From the NCBI GenBank assembly GCA_028875175.1, contig JAPPFO010000214.1:1-7366 (forward strand): a stretch of 7,366 nt of DNA, in the 5' to 3' direction. The translations under genes were made by a program, and so were the position numbers. This document shows positions 1 through 5,309 of the stretch, piece after piece (within the stretch, counting starts at the first letter, position 1; every line of letters begins with the position of its first letter). This DNA is from Chloroflexota bacterium. Its GTDB lineage: Bacteria > Chloroflexota > UBA11872. Under the pieces are notes generated by a model. The model saw nothing but the letters and a program-made list of their open reading frames with translations. It was not told where the DNA came from and searched no databases.

Positions 1-104
1 TGTCTGAGGTCATCGGGGCTCACGTTCCTGCTGACTCCCACCCCGCAACCTAACGCCCCCGTCCCCACCCGTAAACCTCCCGCCTGCTCTGGTCGGGCCC
101 CGTG

Positions 105-155
105 CCGTTCGTGGTGAGCCGGCCCGGAGTCTTCGTCGGGCCGAGTCGAACCACG
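105..155. repeat. REP-like hairpin repeat, copy 1
   Basis: This is an imperfect palindrome about 50 bases long. The outer stem is CGTGGT (110-115) with ACCACG (150-155). The inner stem is CGGCCCG (120-126) with CGGGCCG (137-143) around a ten-base loop. Unequal internal bulges separate the two stems. A second copy in the same orientation lies at 6361-6411, nearly identical in both arms and differing mostly in the loop. Short intergenic elements of this build (REP/BIME-like) are common in bacterial genomes. Their activity here, whether in mRNA ends, nucleoid binding or passive mobility, cannot be told from sequence. It sits about 100 bases upstream of the vapBC start. Confidence 0.75.
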
Positions 156-242
156 CCCTCCGAACCAGATCGCCCTCAATCCCCCACCCAAGCCCTTCTT
201 CTTCCCTCTTCTCTCACGACTCTCCCCTCACTCATTCTTTTG

Positions 243-260
243 GGTGTATCGTTGGTGTAT
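243..260 (+). promoter_or_regulatory. vapBC promoter -10 and candidate operator repeats
   Basis: A TATCGT hexamer (247-252) lies six bases before the vapB ATG at 259, which would make transcription start at or next to the start codon (leaderless). No convincing -35 element is visible in the C/T-rich stretch upstream. The heptamer GGTGTAT occurs at 243-249 and again at 254-260, an 11-base period of about one helical turn. It overlaps the presumed -10 and start site. Antitoxins usually repress their own operon by binding such repeats, so this is a candidate operator. This is inferred from position only. Confidence 0.35.
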
Positions 261-468
261 GTCACGCACAAACATAGACATCGACGATCAGGCCTGCGCC
301 GAAGTCATGCGCCGCTATCGACTCCCCACCAAGCGCGCCGCCGTCAACTTCGCTCTGCGGACCGTGGCAGCCGAGCCCCTGTCCGTCGACGAGGCACGCG
401 CCCTTCGCGGCAGCGGCTGGGAAGGAGATCTAGAGACCGTGCGCTCCGCCCGCCCGCCGTGGTCCTGA
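259..468 (+). CDS. vapB: VapB-type antitoxin
   Basis: This 69-residue protein is the antitoxin of a type II toxin-antitoxin pair. It would bind operator DNA through its N-terminus and neutralise the PIN ribonuclease encoded next to it. The N-terminus (RTNIDID, residues 3-9) forms the beta strand of a ribbon-helix-helix fold, followed by helices through about residue 35 (KRAAVNFAL). The C-terminal motif GSGWEGDL (51-58) is typical of VapB antitoxins that insert a tryptophan-containing segment into the toxin. I chose ATG at 259 over an in-frame GTG at 244 because the protein then begins at the conserved strand and the -10-like TATCGT lies six bases upstream. No Shine-Dalgarno sequence is present. 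The stop overlaps the toxin gene by 10 bases. Family assignment is firm; the exact start is less so. Confidence 0.85.
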   Translation: MSRTNIDIDDQACAEVMRRYRLPTKRAAVNFALRTVAAEPLSVDEARALRGSGWEGDLETVRSARPPWS

Positions 469-857
469 TCGACACCTCGGCCTGGATCGAGTTCCTGCGG
501 GACACTGGATCCGCAGCCTGCCACCAGGTGGATGAATTCCTGGACCAGGAAATCGCCATCTGCGACCCCATCCGCATGGAAGTCCTGGCCGGCGCCCGCG
601 ACGAGTCCCACCTGCTCAGCCTCCGGCGCCTGCTCGCTCGCGCCGTCATCATTCCAATGCGCCCCACCGACTACGAGGACGCCGCCGCCCTATACCGCAG
701 CTGTCGCCATCAAGGCGCGACCGTCCGCAAGCTGATCGACTGCCTCATCGCCGCCATCGCAATCCGCGCCGCCACGCCGATCCTTCACCACGACGCCGAC
801 TTCCACACCCTCGCCCGCCACACCAACCTCCAAACCCACGCCCCCCGCCCCCGCTAA
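459..857 (+). CDS. vapC: VapC-type PIN-domain ribonuclease toxin
   Basis: This 132-residue PIN-domain toxin is a probable Mg-dependent endoribonuclease; characterised VapC toxins cut tRNA or rRNA. It is held inactive by the VapB encoded just upstream. The acidic residues of the PIN site are visible: D5 in LIDTSAW, E41 in RMEVLAG, D94 in KLIDCLIAAIA, and D112 or D114 in HHDADF. Length is normal for the family. I chose GTG at 459 because the first strand (VLIDTSAW) follows immediately and the gene then overlaps vapB by 10 bases, as expected for coupled translation. The same frame stays open much further upstream, but that stretch runs through vapB and the repeat and resembles no protein. The toxin appears intact. 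The C-terminal tail is rich in Pro, Arg and His. The RNA target cannot be predicted. Confidence 0.9.
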   Translation: MVLIDTSAWIEFLRDTGSAACHQVDEFLDQEIAICDPIRMEVLAGARDESHLLSLRRLLARAVIIPMRPTDYEDAAALYRSCRHQGATVRKLIDCLIAAIAIRAATPILHHDADFHTLARHTNLQTHAPRPR

Positions 858-916
858 CCCGCAGCACGAACACCTGCGCTCCATCCGAGCCCCACGCTTC
901 TAAGGGGCGGCACGTC

Positions 917-985
917 TCTTCACCCTCTCCGAGGGGAGAGGCAGATTCCGCCGTCCTCGGCGGAAATCGGTGAGGGGTCCTCCGG
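917..985. repeat. Two-hairpin intergenic repeat, copy 1
   Basis: This element of about 70 bases matches 2946-3014 along its whole length. Hairpin A is CCTCTCC (924-930) with GGAGAGG (935-941) around a four-base loop. Hairpin B is TTCCGCCG (946-953) with CGGCGGAA (958-965) around TCCT. A shared tail, GGTGAGGGGTC, follows. The copy lies 60 bases after the vapC stop and about 100 bases before the dehydrogenase start. There is no T-tract, so it is not a classical intrinsic terminator, although it could affect mRNA 3' ends. It belongs to a different family from the repeats at 105 and 6361. Confidence 0.75.
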
Positions 986-1024
986 TCGAAACCTCAAACG
1001 TCAGCACAATCCCGAGAAGACGTT

Positions 1025-1051
1025 TTGAGTGAGAAGTCTCTGCGCTCTAAT
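1025..1051 (+). promoter_or_regulatory. Weak candidate promoter for the dehydrogenase gene
   Basis: A TTGAGT (1025-1030) is followed after 15 bases by TCTAAT (1046-1051). The second matches the sigma-70 -10 consensus at five of six positions and the first matches the -35 consensus at four of six. The spacer is shorter than the usual 17. Transcription would begin near 1058, giving a leader of about 25 bases with no good Shine-Dalgarno. The evidence is positional and weak. Confidence 0.25.
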
Positions 1052-1083
1052 CTCAGATCCACACACGAGCACCCGAGCGGCCA

Positions 1084-1896
1084 ATGCCCCCCTTCACTGA
1101 ACTCAACAACCGCGTCGCCATCGTCACTGGCGCCGCCCAGGGCATCGGCCGCAGCACCGCCGTTACCCTCGCCCGCCATGGCATGCCCGTCGTCCTCGCC
1201 GACCTCAACGACGACCGCGGAAATCGGGTAGAAGCTGAAATCATCCAAGCCGGCGGCCGCGCCGCCTACGTCCACGCCGACGTCGGAACCATGGCCGGCT
1301 GCCAGCTCGTGGTCCAGACCGCCCTCGACCGTTTCGGCGGCGTCTACGCCCTCGTCAACAACGCCCGCTGGCATCCGCATGACAAGCTCGCGGACGTCAC
1401 CGAGGCCGACTGGGACCGCAGCCAGGACGTGCTCATCAAGTCCCACTTCATGGCCTGCAAGCTCGCCATCCCCCACATGATCGCCGGGGGCGGCGGCTCC
1501 ATCGTCGGCATCTCATCCGCCCACGCAATCCAGGTCAACGCCATCGAGGGCCCCTACGAAGCCGCCAAGGCCGCCATCAACGCCCTCATGCGTAACGTCG
1601 CCGTGGCTTATGGCGAACACGGCATCCGCGCCAACAGCATCCTGCCCGGCGGAATCATGACCGACGTCAAATACGAAGCCGCCGCGCTCGATCCCACCCC
1701 CGAGCTCGACGCCCGCCAGGCCCTCCAGAACCCCGTCCGCCGCCGCGGCGACGCCCAGGACATCGCCAACGCCGTCCTCTTCCTCGTCTCCGACCTCGCC
1801 GGCTTCGTCACCGGCGAATCCCTCGTCGTCGACGGCGGCATGTCCATCGAACTCCCCGGCTCCATCGCCACCCGCATGACCGGCCTCGAGGTCTAG
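1084..1896 (+). CDS. Short-chain dehydrogenase/reductase (SDR), classical type
   Basis: This 270-residue cytosolic oxidoreductase has a Rossmann fold and should reduce a carbonyl or oxidise an alcohol with NAD(H) or NADP(H). The cofactor loop TGAAQGIG is at residues 15-22. D40 at the end of the second strand favours NAD(H). The active site contains S145, Y158 and K162 (YEAAK), and the C-terminus has LPGG (187-190) and VVDGG (248-252). Two positions are unusual: NNAR (92-95) replaces the normal NNAG, and the helix position that usually holds the tetrad Asn (VNLKG in relatives) reads VLIKS, putting L117 there. The family resembles FabG and glucose or 3-oxoacyl dehydrogenases, but the substrate cannot be assigned. 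Twenty of its 21 leucines are CTC. No operon partner is adjacent. ATG at 1084 is the natural start, though it lacks a clear ribosome binding site. Confidence 0.93.
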   Translation: MPPFTELNNRVAIVTGAAQGIGRSTAVTLARHGMPVVLADLNDDRGNRVEAEIIQAGGRAAYVHADVGTMAGCQLVVQTALDRFGGVYALVNNARWHPHDKLADVTEADWDRSQDVLIKSHFMACKLAIPHMIAGGGGSIVGISSAHAIQVNAIEGPYEAAKAAINALMRNVAVAYGEHGIRANSILPGGIMTDVKYEAAALDPTPELDARQALQNPVRRRGDAQDIANAVLFLVSDLAGFVTGESLVVDGGMSIELPGSIATRMTGLEV

Positions 1897-2099
1897 AGGT
1901 CGGCCCTCCTGGTCCTGAGCCGAACGGCCTGGCAGTCAGGCTCTATGATCGGCACGCGCAATGGCTTCCATGCTGAGGCGTAGGGGGCGGATGTGGCCAG
2001 CGGTCGGATGTGCCGGAATCGTCTGACGATTACCGCCTGCGCCATTGATTCGCGATTGGCGCCGGCAGGGGCATCCATCATTTCGCCGCGGATACATCA

Positions 2100-2828
2100 A
2101 TGGGATGCGCCATGTGCCTGAACGAAAAGCAACTCGGCGGCTGGTCCTTGCTGCTTGGCACCCTGGCCGTGGCGGTGGGCTACGTGCTCTCGCCCGGTCG
2201 CGGCGCGGTGGATACGGTGCCCAGCACCAGCCTCAACGACCTCACGCTGGCCATGGCGCGCAACGCCACGCTGTCCTACACGGTCCCTGTCGTGATCATC
2301 TGCGGCGCCCTGCTCATGCTCAACGGACTCCTGACCCTGCGGCGCTATGCGGCCCCGGTGCCTCGGTTCGGCCTTCTGGCCATGGCCATTGCGCTCGTGA
2401 TTCAGATGACCATGCGCGGTCTCGACTACATGATTGTCGGCATGGGACTGGCAGCCCTGGAGAACGATTCGGCGCGGTCGGAGGAATGGCTGCAATCGGC
2501 GCTCCAGATGCAGCGCATGGTCTGGGGATTGCACTTCACCTCCAGCGTCGCCGGCTACCTTGGAATTGTGGTCCTGGCGCTGGGCCTCGCCTTCCGCCCC
2601 GAGCCTGTCCGCCTGCCCCCCGCCCTGAACGCCATCGTCGCCGTGCTGGCCGTGGCCTCGCTCGTGGTCTTCATCTCCGCGTGGCATTCGAACGCATTGG
2701 AGTTGGCCTTCGCCCCCGTGTTCGCGGCAATGTCCGTCGCCGGACTCGTCTACATGGGCCTGTTGGGTCGGGGGCTGGTGTCATCCACCGACCGCCAGCC
2801 CGACAACCCGAGACCCGAAGCCGACTGA
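2100..2828 (+). CDS. Six-helix integral membrane protein of unknown function
   Basis: I do not recognise a named family. The 242-residue product has about six hydrophobic segments, near residues 13-31, 58-80, 89-118, 140-164, 175-194 and 202-223, so it should reside in the cytoplasmic membrane. The third segment carries charged residues (R106, D109 in MRGLDYM), and H145 sits in the fourth (WGLHFTSSVAGYLG). A hydrophilic stretch at 119-139 joins segments three and four. The C-terminal 14 residues are polar and proline-rich. No signal peptidase site or enzymatic motif is evident. Two starts are possible, ATG 2100 and ATG 2112; each has a GGA six to seven bases upstream, and I kept the longer. 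Its hydrophobic pattern supports this frame over the longer GC-driven open frames that overlap it on both strands. It uses more CTG and fewer C-ending codons than the preceding dehydrogenase. Confidence 0.75.
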   Translation: MGCAMCLNEKQLGGWSLLLGTLAVAVGYVLSPGRGAVDTVPSTSLNDLTLAMARNATLSYTVPVVIICGALLMLNGLLTLRRYAAPVPRFGLLAMAIALVIQMTMRGLDYMIVGMGLAALENDSARSEEWLQSALQMQRMVWGLHFTSSVAGYLGIVVLALGLAFRPEPVRLPPALNAIVAVLAVASLVVFISAWHSNALELAFAPVFAAMSVAGLVYMGLLGRGLVSSTDRQPDNPRPEAD

Positions 2829-2945
2829 TCGCCGTCCCACCCACGCCCCGCCACCAGCCTCGTCTACATAGGCAGGGCGGCTCTCTCTCCCTCGTCCTTG
2901 AGAGACCCTTGCCAAACCCCGCCTCGACCTCGAAGGCAGGGCGGA

Positions 2946-3014
2946 TCTTCACCCTCTCCTGGGGGAGAGGCAGATTCGGGCGTCTTCGGCCGAAATCGGT
3001 GAGGGGTCTTCCGG
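2946..3014. repeat. Two-hairpin intergenic repeat, copy 2
   Basis: This copy matches the one at 917-985 in order and orientation. Hairpin A is CCTCTCC (2953-2959) with GGAGAGG (2964-2970) around TGGG. Hairpin B is TTCGGGCG (2975-2982) with CGGCCGAA (2987-2994) around TCTT. Relative to copy 1, one pair in hairpin B has changed from C-G to G-C on both sides (2978 and 2991), keeping the pairing, and one pair has become a G.G mismatch. A further partial copy of the 3' part follows at 3048-3087. Confidence 0.75.
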
Positions 3015-3047
3015 GCAACCACACCCGCGCTGTGCAGAGAATTCTGT

Positions 3048-3087
3048 GGGAGAGGGTCGTGGTGAGCGCCTTCCGGGCACCCACCCG
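3048..3087. repeat. Degenerate partial copy of the two-hairpin repeat
   Basis: GGGAGAGG (3048-3055) is followed by GTGAGCGCCTTCCGGGCA and CCCACCCG. This echoes GGGAGAGG (2963-2970) and the tail of copy 2 (3000-3027, GTGAGGGGTCTTCCGGGCA). Hairpin B is missing between the two matching parts. It looks like a decayed or internally deleted unit placed next to copy 2. Confidence 0.45.
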
Positions 3088-3147
3088 TCGGATTACGTGG
3101 ACGACTCCAAAATGAGAGGAATGAACTGGATCCGATCATCAGAATCT

Positions 3148-3152
3148 AGGAG
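3148..3152 (+). promoter_or_regulatory. Ribosome binding site fixing a TTG start
   Basis: AGGAG lies eight bases before TTG at 3161, an ideal Shine-Dalgarno spacing. No ATG or GTG in the right frame is close to it. This site is the main reason for starting the AlkD-like gene at TTG. Confidence 0.7.
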
Positions 3153-3160
3153 CGCGCGGG

Positions 3161-3829
3161 TTGGAAACCCTTGACGCCGAGTCCCTCGCCCGCGACTTCC
3201 GTTCCTGCGTCGACGCCCTGCCGTCTCCCAGAGTGCCCCTCGTCCGGCCCATCCGCCGTGAGTTTTCCCGGCGGATCTCTTCCGCCCGGCCGGAGCAAGT
3301 GCTCGACTTCGCTGCGCGCCTGATAGTCCTCGACCTCCGAATCTGGGCCTACGAAATCGTCCACTTCCACCGCCCCACCCTCAGAACCCTGGACGTCGCC
3401 ATCATCGAGAGCCTTGGTCAGGGCCTCGCCGACTGGGCCTCGGTCGACGTCTTCGGCTGCTATCTCGCCGGCCCCGCTTGGGTGAATCGGCAGATCGGCG
3501 ATCACGACGTGCACCGCTGGGCCAGGTCCCCCGATCGTTGGTGGCGCCGCACCGCCCTCGTCGCCACGGTCGGCCTCAACACCAAGACCCGCGGCGGCTA
3601 CGGCGACGCCCCCGGCACCCTCGCCGTCTGCGACCGCCTGGCCGACGACCGCGACGACATGGTCGTCAAAGCCCTCTCCTGGGCCCTCCGCACCCTCGCC
3701 AACCACGACCCAGAAGCTGTCCAACACTTCCTCTCCACCAACCACCACCGCCTCGCCGCCCGCATAATCCGCGAAACCCGCAACAAACTAACCACCGGCA
3801 CCAAAAACCCACGCAAGACACCCGGCTGA
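3161..3829 (+). CDS. AlkD-like DNA alkylation repeat protein
   Basis: This 222-residue HEAT-like repeat protein resembles AlkD, a DNA glycosylase that removes positively charged alkylated bases (3-methyladenine, 7-methylguanine) without flipping them out. W92 and D96 (DWASVD) have the same four-residue spacing as the AlkD pair W109/D113. W174 in ALSWALR matches W187 in the AlkD segment AIGWVLR. SPDRWWRRTAL (123-133) corresponds to the AlkD repeat with an invariant Arg that contacts DNA. The final helices (DPEAVQHFL and RIIRETRNKL) also follow the family order. I recall the AlkD positions from published work and have not aligned them. The C-terminal tail is basic (KNPRKT). Start is TTG, supported by AGGAG at 3148-3152. 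It appears to be a single-gene unit; no other repair or Ada-type regulator gene is nearby. Codons are strongly C-ending. Catalytic activity is likely but unproven, since some family members are inactive or act on other adducts. Confidence 0.85.
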   Translation: METLDAESLARDFRSCVDALPSPRVPLVRPIRREFSRRISSARPEQVLDFAARLIVLDLRIWAYEIVHFHRPTLRTLDVAIIESLGQGLADWASVDVFGCYLAGPAWVNRQIGDHDVHRWARSPDRWWRRTALVATVGLNTKTRGGYGDAPGTLAVCDRLADDRDDMVVKALSWALRTLANHDPEAVQHFLSTNHHRLAARIIRETRNKLTTGTKNPRKTPG

Positions 3830-3851
3830 TCACTCCGGCAACAGTCGACAC

Positions 3852-3870
3852 GGCACCGTGGCAAGGTGCC
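3852..3870 (+). terminator. Hairpin after the AlkD-like gene, possible terminator
   Basis: GGCACC (3852-3857) pairs with GGTGCC (3865-3870) around a seven-base loop, 22 bases after the stop codon. The following bases are only moderately T-rich (TTCGAATTG), so intrinsic termination would be weak. A second inverted repeat, CGAATTG (3873-3879) with CAATTCG (3893-3899), follows at once and could cooperate or act as a protein-binding site. Confidence 0.35.
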
Positions 3871-3974
3871 TTCGAATTGAATTGCCAGTCTCCAATTCGC
3901 CGCCCGCGACCCCTGGGCAAGAGCGCTCTCACCGGACATACAAGGAGGCTGCGACCGCAGTCCCATAGGCTGGC

Positions 3975-4538
3975 TTGGACGAGGCGACGGGGTTATCGAT
4001 TGGTGGAGCAGTGGAGCAATGGGCGACCCGGCGAATAGCTGTCGCGGCACTGGTTGGCGTCGTTGGTTGCGTGGCGGGCCTCGCGTGGCGCCAGGCGCGG
4101 CTGGCCGGACTGGACTTGCTCGACAGCCGGGGCTGGTACACACCCGCGGACGCGGCGGCCCTGTTCGACGCCCTCGACCAACTCGACCCCAGCGGTCGGG
4201 TCGTCTATGCAACCACCGCGCTCACCATCGACATGGTCTTTCCGGCCTCCTACGGCCTGCTATTCGCGGTCCTGCTGTTCCGGCTGTTTCGAGGCGGACC
4301 ACCGCTGTATCTGCTGCCGCTGGCGGTCGCTGTGGCGGACGTGCTGGAGAACGTCACCATCGCGGCGCTCGCGCTCACCCACGCCGATTCGCCGTCTCAG
4401 TTGGCCTGGATGGCCGCCGTCTTCACCTTGCTCAAGTTCGTGCTGTTAATGGCCACGCTGGCTGTGACAGGCGTCGGCGGGCTGCGCTGGCTGTGGCGAC
4501 GCACACGGCCGCACGCTGACCAGGGAACGGCTCCTTGA
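3975..4538 (+). CDS. Four-helix membrane protein of unknown function
   Basis: The product has 187 residues and four predicted membrane helices, near residues 20-38, 86-106, 111-134 and 143-169. I recall uncharacterised bacterial proteins with the same two signatures: an acidic residue opening helix two (TIDMVFPASYGLLF, D86) and a DVLEN motif inside helix three (D122, E125, N126). No function is known to me. The buried acidic and amide residues suggest a polar site within the membrane. A soluble loop of about 45 residues joins helices one and two (WYTPADAAALFDALDQLDP). The start is uncertain: TTG 3975 (AGG at 3967-3969) or GTG 4011, which would give a 175-residue protein beginning close to helix one. 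A perfect AAGGAGG at 3942-3948 has no usable start codon at the right distance. CTG dominates leucine codons (17 of 31), unlike the neighbours. Confidence 0.72.
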   Translation: MDEATGLSIGGAVEQWATRRIAVAALVGVVGCVAGLAWRQARLAGLDLLDSRGWYTPADAAALFDALDQLDPSGRVVYATTALTIDMVFPASYGLLFAVLLFRLFRGGPPLYLLPLAVAVADVLENVTIAALALTHADSPSQLAWMAAVFTLLKFVLLMATLAVTGVGGLRWLWRRTRPHADQGTAP

Positions 4539-4546
4539 CCGAGGCT

Positions 4547-4581
4547 GCGTTCGGTTAGCGGGAACCTCTCACTTCGAACGC
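4547..4581. repeat. Inverted repeat after the membrane protein gene
   Basis: GCGTTCG (4547-4553) and CGAACGC (4575-4581) are perfect inverted repeats with a 21-base loop, starting eight bases after the stop codon. There is no T-tract. It may be part of an RNA 3' structure or a protein-binding site. Confidence 0.3.
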
Positions 4582-4651
4582 TCGAAGGCCTGACCGACAA
4601 CAGCGCCGCCTCCTGGCAAGTAGTTCGAAATCCGGGCCGAATCGCCCCGTC

Positions 4652-4680
4652 TTGCCAAACTTTGCCAATCCTGCTATCGT
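4652..4680 (+). promoter_or_regulatory. parDE promoter with overlapping direct repeat
   Basis: TTGCCA (4652-4657, five of six to the -35 consensus) and TATCGT (4675-4680, four of six to the -10 consensus) are separated by exactly 17 bases. Transcription should begin about at the parD ATG (4687), giving a leaderless mRNA. This agrees with the absence of a Shine-Dalgarno. The -35 is part of a direct repeat TTGCCAA (4652-4658 and 4662-4668), with a period of 10 bases, about one helical turn. It is a plausible binding site for ParD dimers, which usually autoregulate. Confidence 0.5.
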
Positions 4681-4686
4681 TACATC

Positions 4687-4926
4687 ATGAGCACGATGAA
4701 TATCTCGCTCCCCGAGGCGCTGAAGTCTTTCGTTGACCAGCAGGTCACGTCTCGCGACTACAGCTCATCGAGCGAGTACGTCCGCGAACTGATCCGCAAG
4801 GATCAGGATCGCCAGCACCTGCGCGGCCTGCTTCTGGAGGGTGCTGCGTCGCCCCCGGCAGTCATCGCCGACTCGAACTACTTCGGCCAGCTTCGCGATC
4901 GCGTCCGCGACGCCGGCAGGCGGTGA
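4687..4926 (+). CDS. parD: ParD-type ribbon-helix-helix antitoxin
   Basis: This 79-residue protein is the antitoxin of a ParDE pair. Residues 4-40 form a ribbon-helix-helix: strand MNISLP (4-9), helix ALKSFVDQQV (11-20), then SSSSEYVRELIR (26-37), the characteristic second helix. The C-terminal half would wrap the toxin. Dimers should bind the repeats overlapping the promoter and repress the operon, with ParE as co-repressor. ATG 4687 fits the leaderless promoter; an in-frame ATG at 4696 would begin exactly at the strand and cannot be excluded. The stop overlaps the toxin start by four bases. The codon mix is more relaxed than in the dehydrogenase and dipeptidase, which fits a laterally acquired module. 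Confidence 0.92.
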   Translation: MSTMNISLPEALKSFVDQQVTSRDYSSSSEYVRELIRKDQDRQHLRGLLLEGAASPPAVIADSNYFGQLRDRVRDAGRR

Positions 4927-5252
4927 CTCAAAAGCCAGTCGTTCTTCGCGGGCGGGCGCGGCACGATATCGACGAGGCCATCGATCACTATTCGACCGTA
5001 GCGACAGCGGCTGTTGCGTTGAATCTCGTCGACGCGCTGCAAGAAAGCTTGCGCCAGATGGCAGAGCACCCCGCCGTCGGCTCCCCCCGCTACTCGGACG
5101 AACTGGCCCTGCCGGGCCTTCGCTCCCTGGTCGTGAAGGGCTTTCGCTACCTGGTTTTCTACGTCGAACGCGAAGCGGACATCGACGTATGGAGAGTCCT
5201 GCACGCCGCACGGGACACTCCGGCCTGGTTGCCGGAACCCCGCAACGACTGA
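4923..5252 (+). CDS. parE: ParE-type (RelE/ParE superfamily) toxin
   Basis: This 109-residue toxin belongs to the RelE/ParE fold. Characterised ParE proteins poison DNA gyrase, whereas RelE relatives cut mRNA on the ribosome; the parD partner argues for the ParE branch. Family features are the opening RARHDIDEAIDHY (10-22), HPAVGSPR (54-61), LRSLVVKGFRYLVFY (71-85) and the closing strand with WRVLHAARD (94-102). GTG at 4923 is embedded in GTGA shared with the parD stop, so translation is coupled. Length is typical and no lesion is visible. The gyrase-targeting role is by family and has exceptions. Confidence 0.92.
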   Translation: MTQKPVVLRGRARHDIDEAIDHYSTVATAAVALNLVDALQESLRQMAEHPAVGSPRYSDELALPGLRSLVVKGFRYLVFYVEREADIDVWRVLHAARDTPAWLPEPRND

Positions 5253-5309
5253 TCCCGCCCACTCCGCATGGCACCATCCAACCCATCCATCCTCTCAGCC
5301 ACTTAACCC

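Larger units (their letters stand above)
2829..3160. other. Intergenic region built of repeat fragments
   Basis: This 332-base gap shows no credible gene. It holds the sequence AGGCAGGGCGG twice (2870-2880 and 2934-2944), copy 2 of the two-hairpin repeat (2946-3014), and a degenerate partial copy of its 3' half (3048-3087). The open frames crossing it on both strands are low-complexity products of the repeats. The last 45 bases contain the leader and ribosome binding site of the next gene. Confidence 0.6.

Noticed and set aside
102..458. A 119-codon in-frame extension upstream of the first vapC
   Set aside because: It crosses the hairpin repeat, the promoter region and vapB in another frame, has no protein-like pattern, and the PIN domain starts cleanly at GTG 459.
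1917..1943. Possible terminator hairpin after the dehydrogenase (GAGCC with GGCTC, and GCCTG with CAGGC)
   Set aside because: The stems are short, compete with each other, and have no T-tract, so they are not distinguishable from chance in GC-rich DNA.
2871..2905. CTCTCTCTCC with GAGAGA as a third copy of hairpin A
   Set aside because: The similarity is limited to a pyrimidine run and a short GAGAG, and the flanks do not match the other copies.
917..3014. The two-hairpin repeats as a CRISPR array, transposon ends or intrinsic terminators
   Set aside because: Only two distant full copies exist with no regular spacers, no transposase lies between them, they are in direct orientation, and neither has a T-tract.
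2045..3115. A 356-codon + strand open frame overlapping the six-helix membrane protein
   Set aside because: Its translation is rich in Arg, Pro, His and Gly without structure, and it runs on through the intergenic repeats. The overlapping frame gives six clean membrane helices.
3598..4212. A long minus-strand open frame spanning the AlkD-like 3' end and the next gene
   Set aside because: It is low-complexity and Arg-rich, crosses two real genes and their hairpins, and has no domain pattern.
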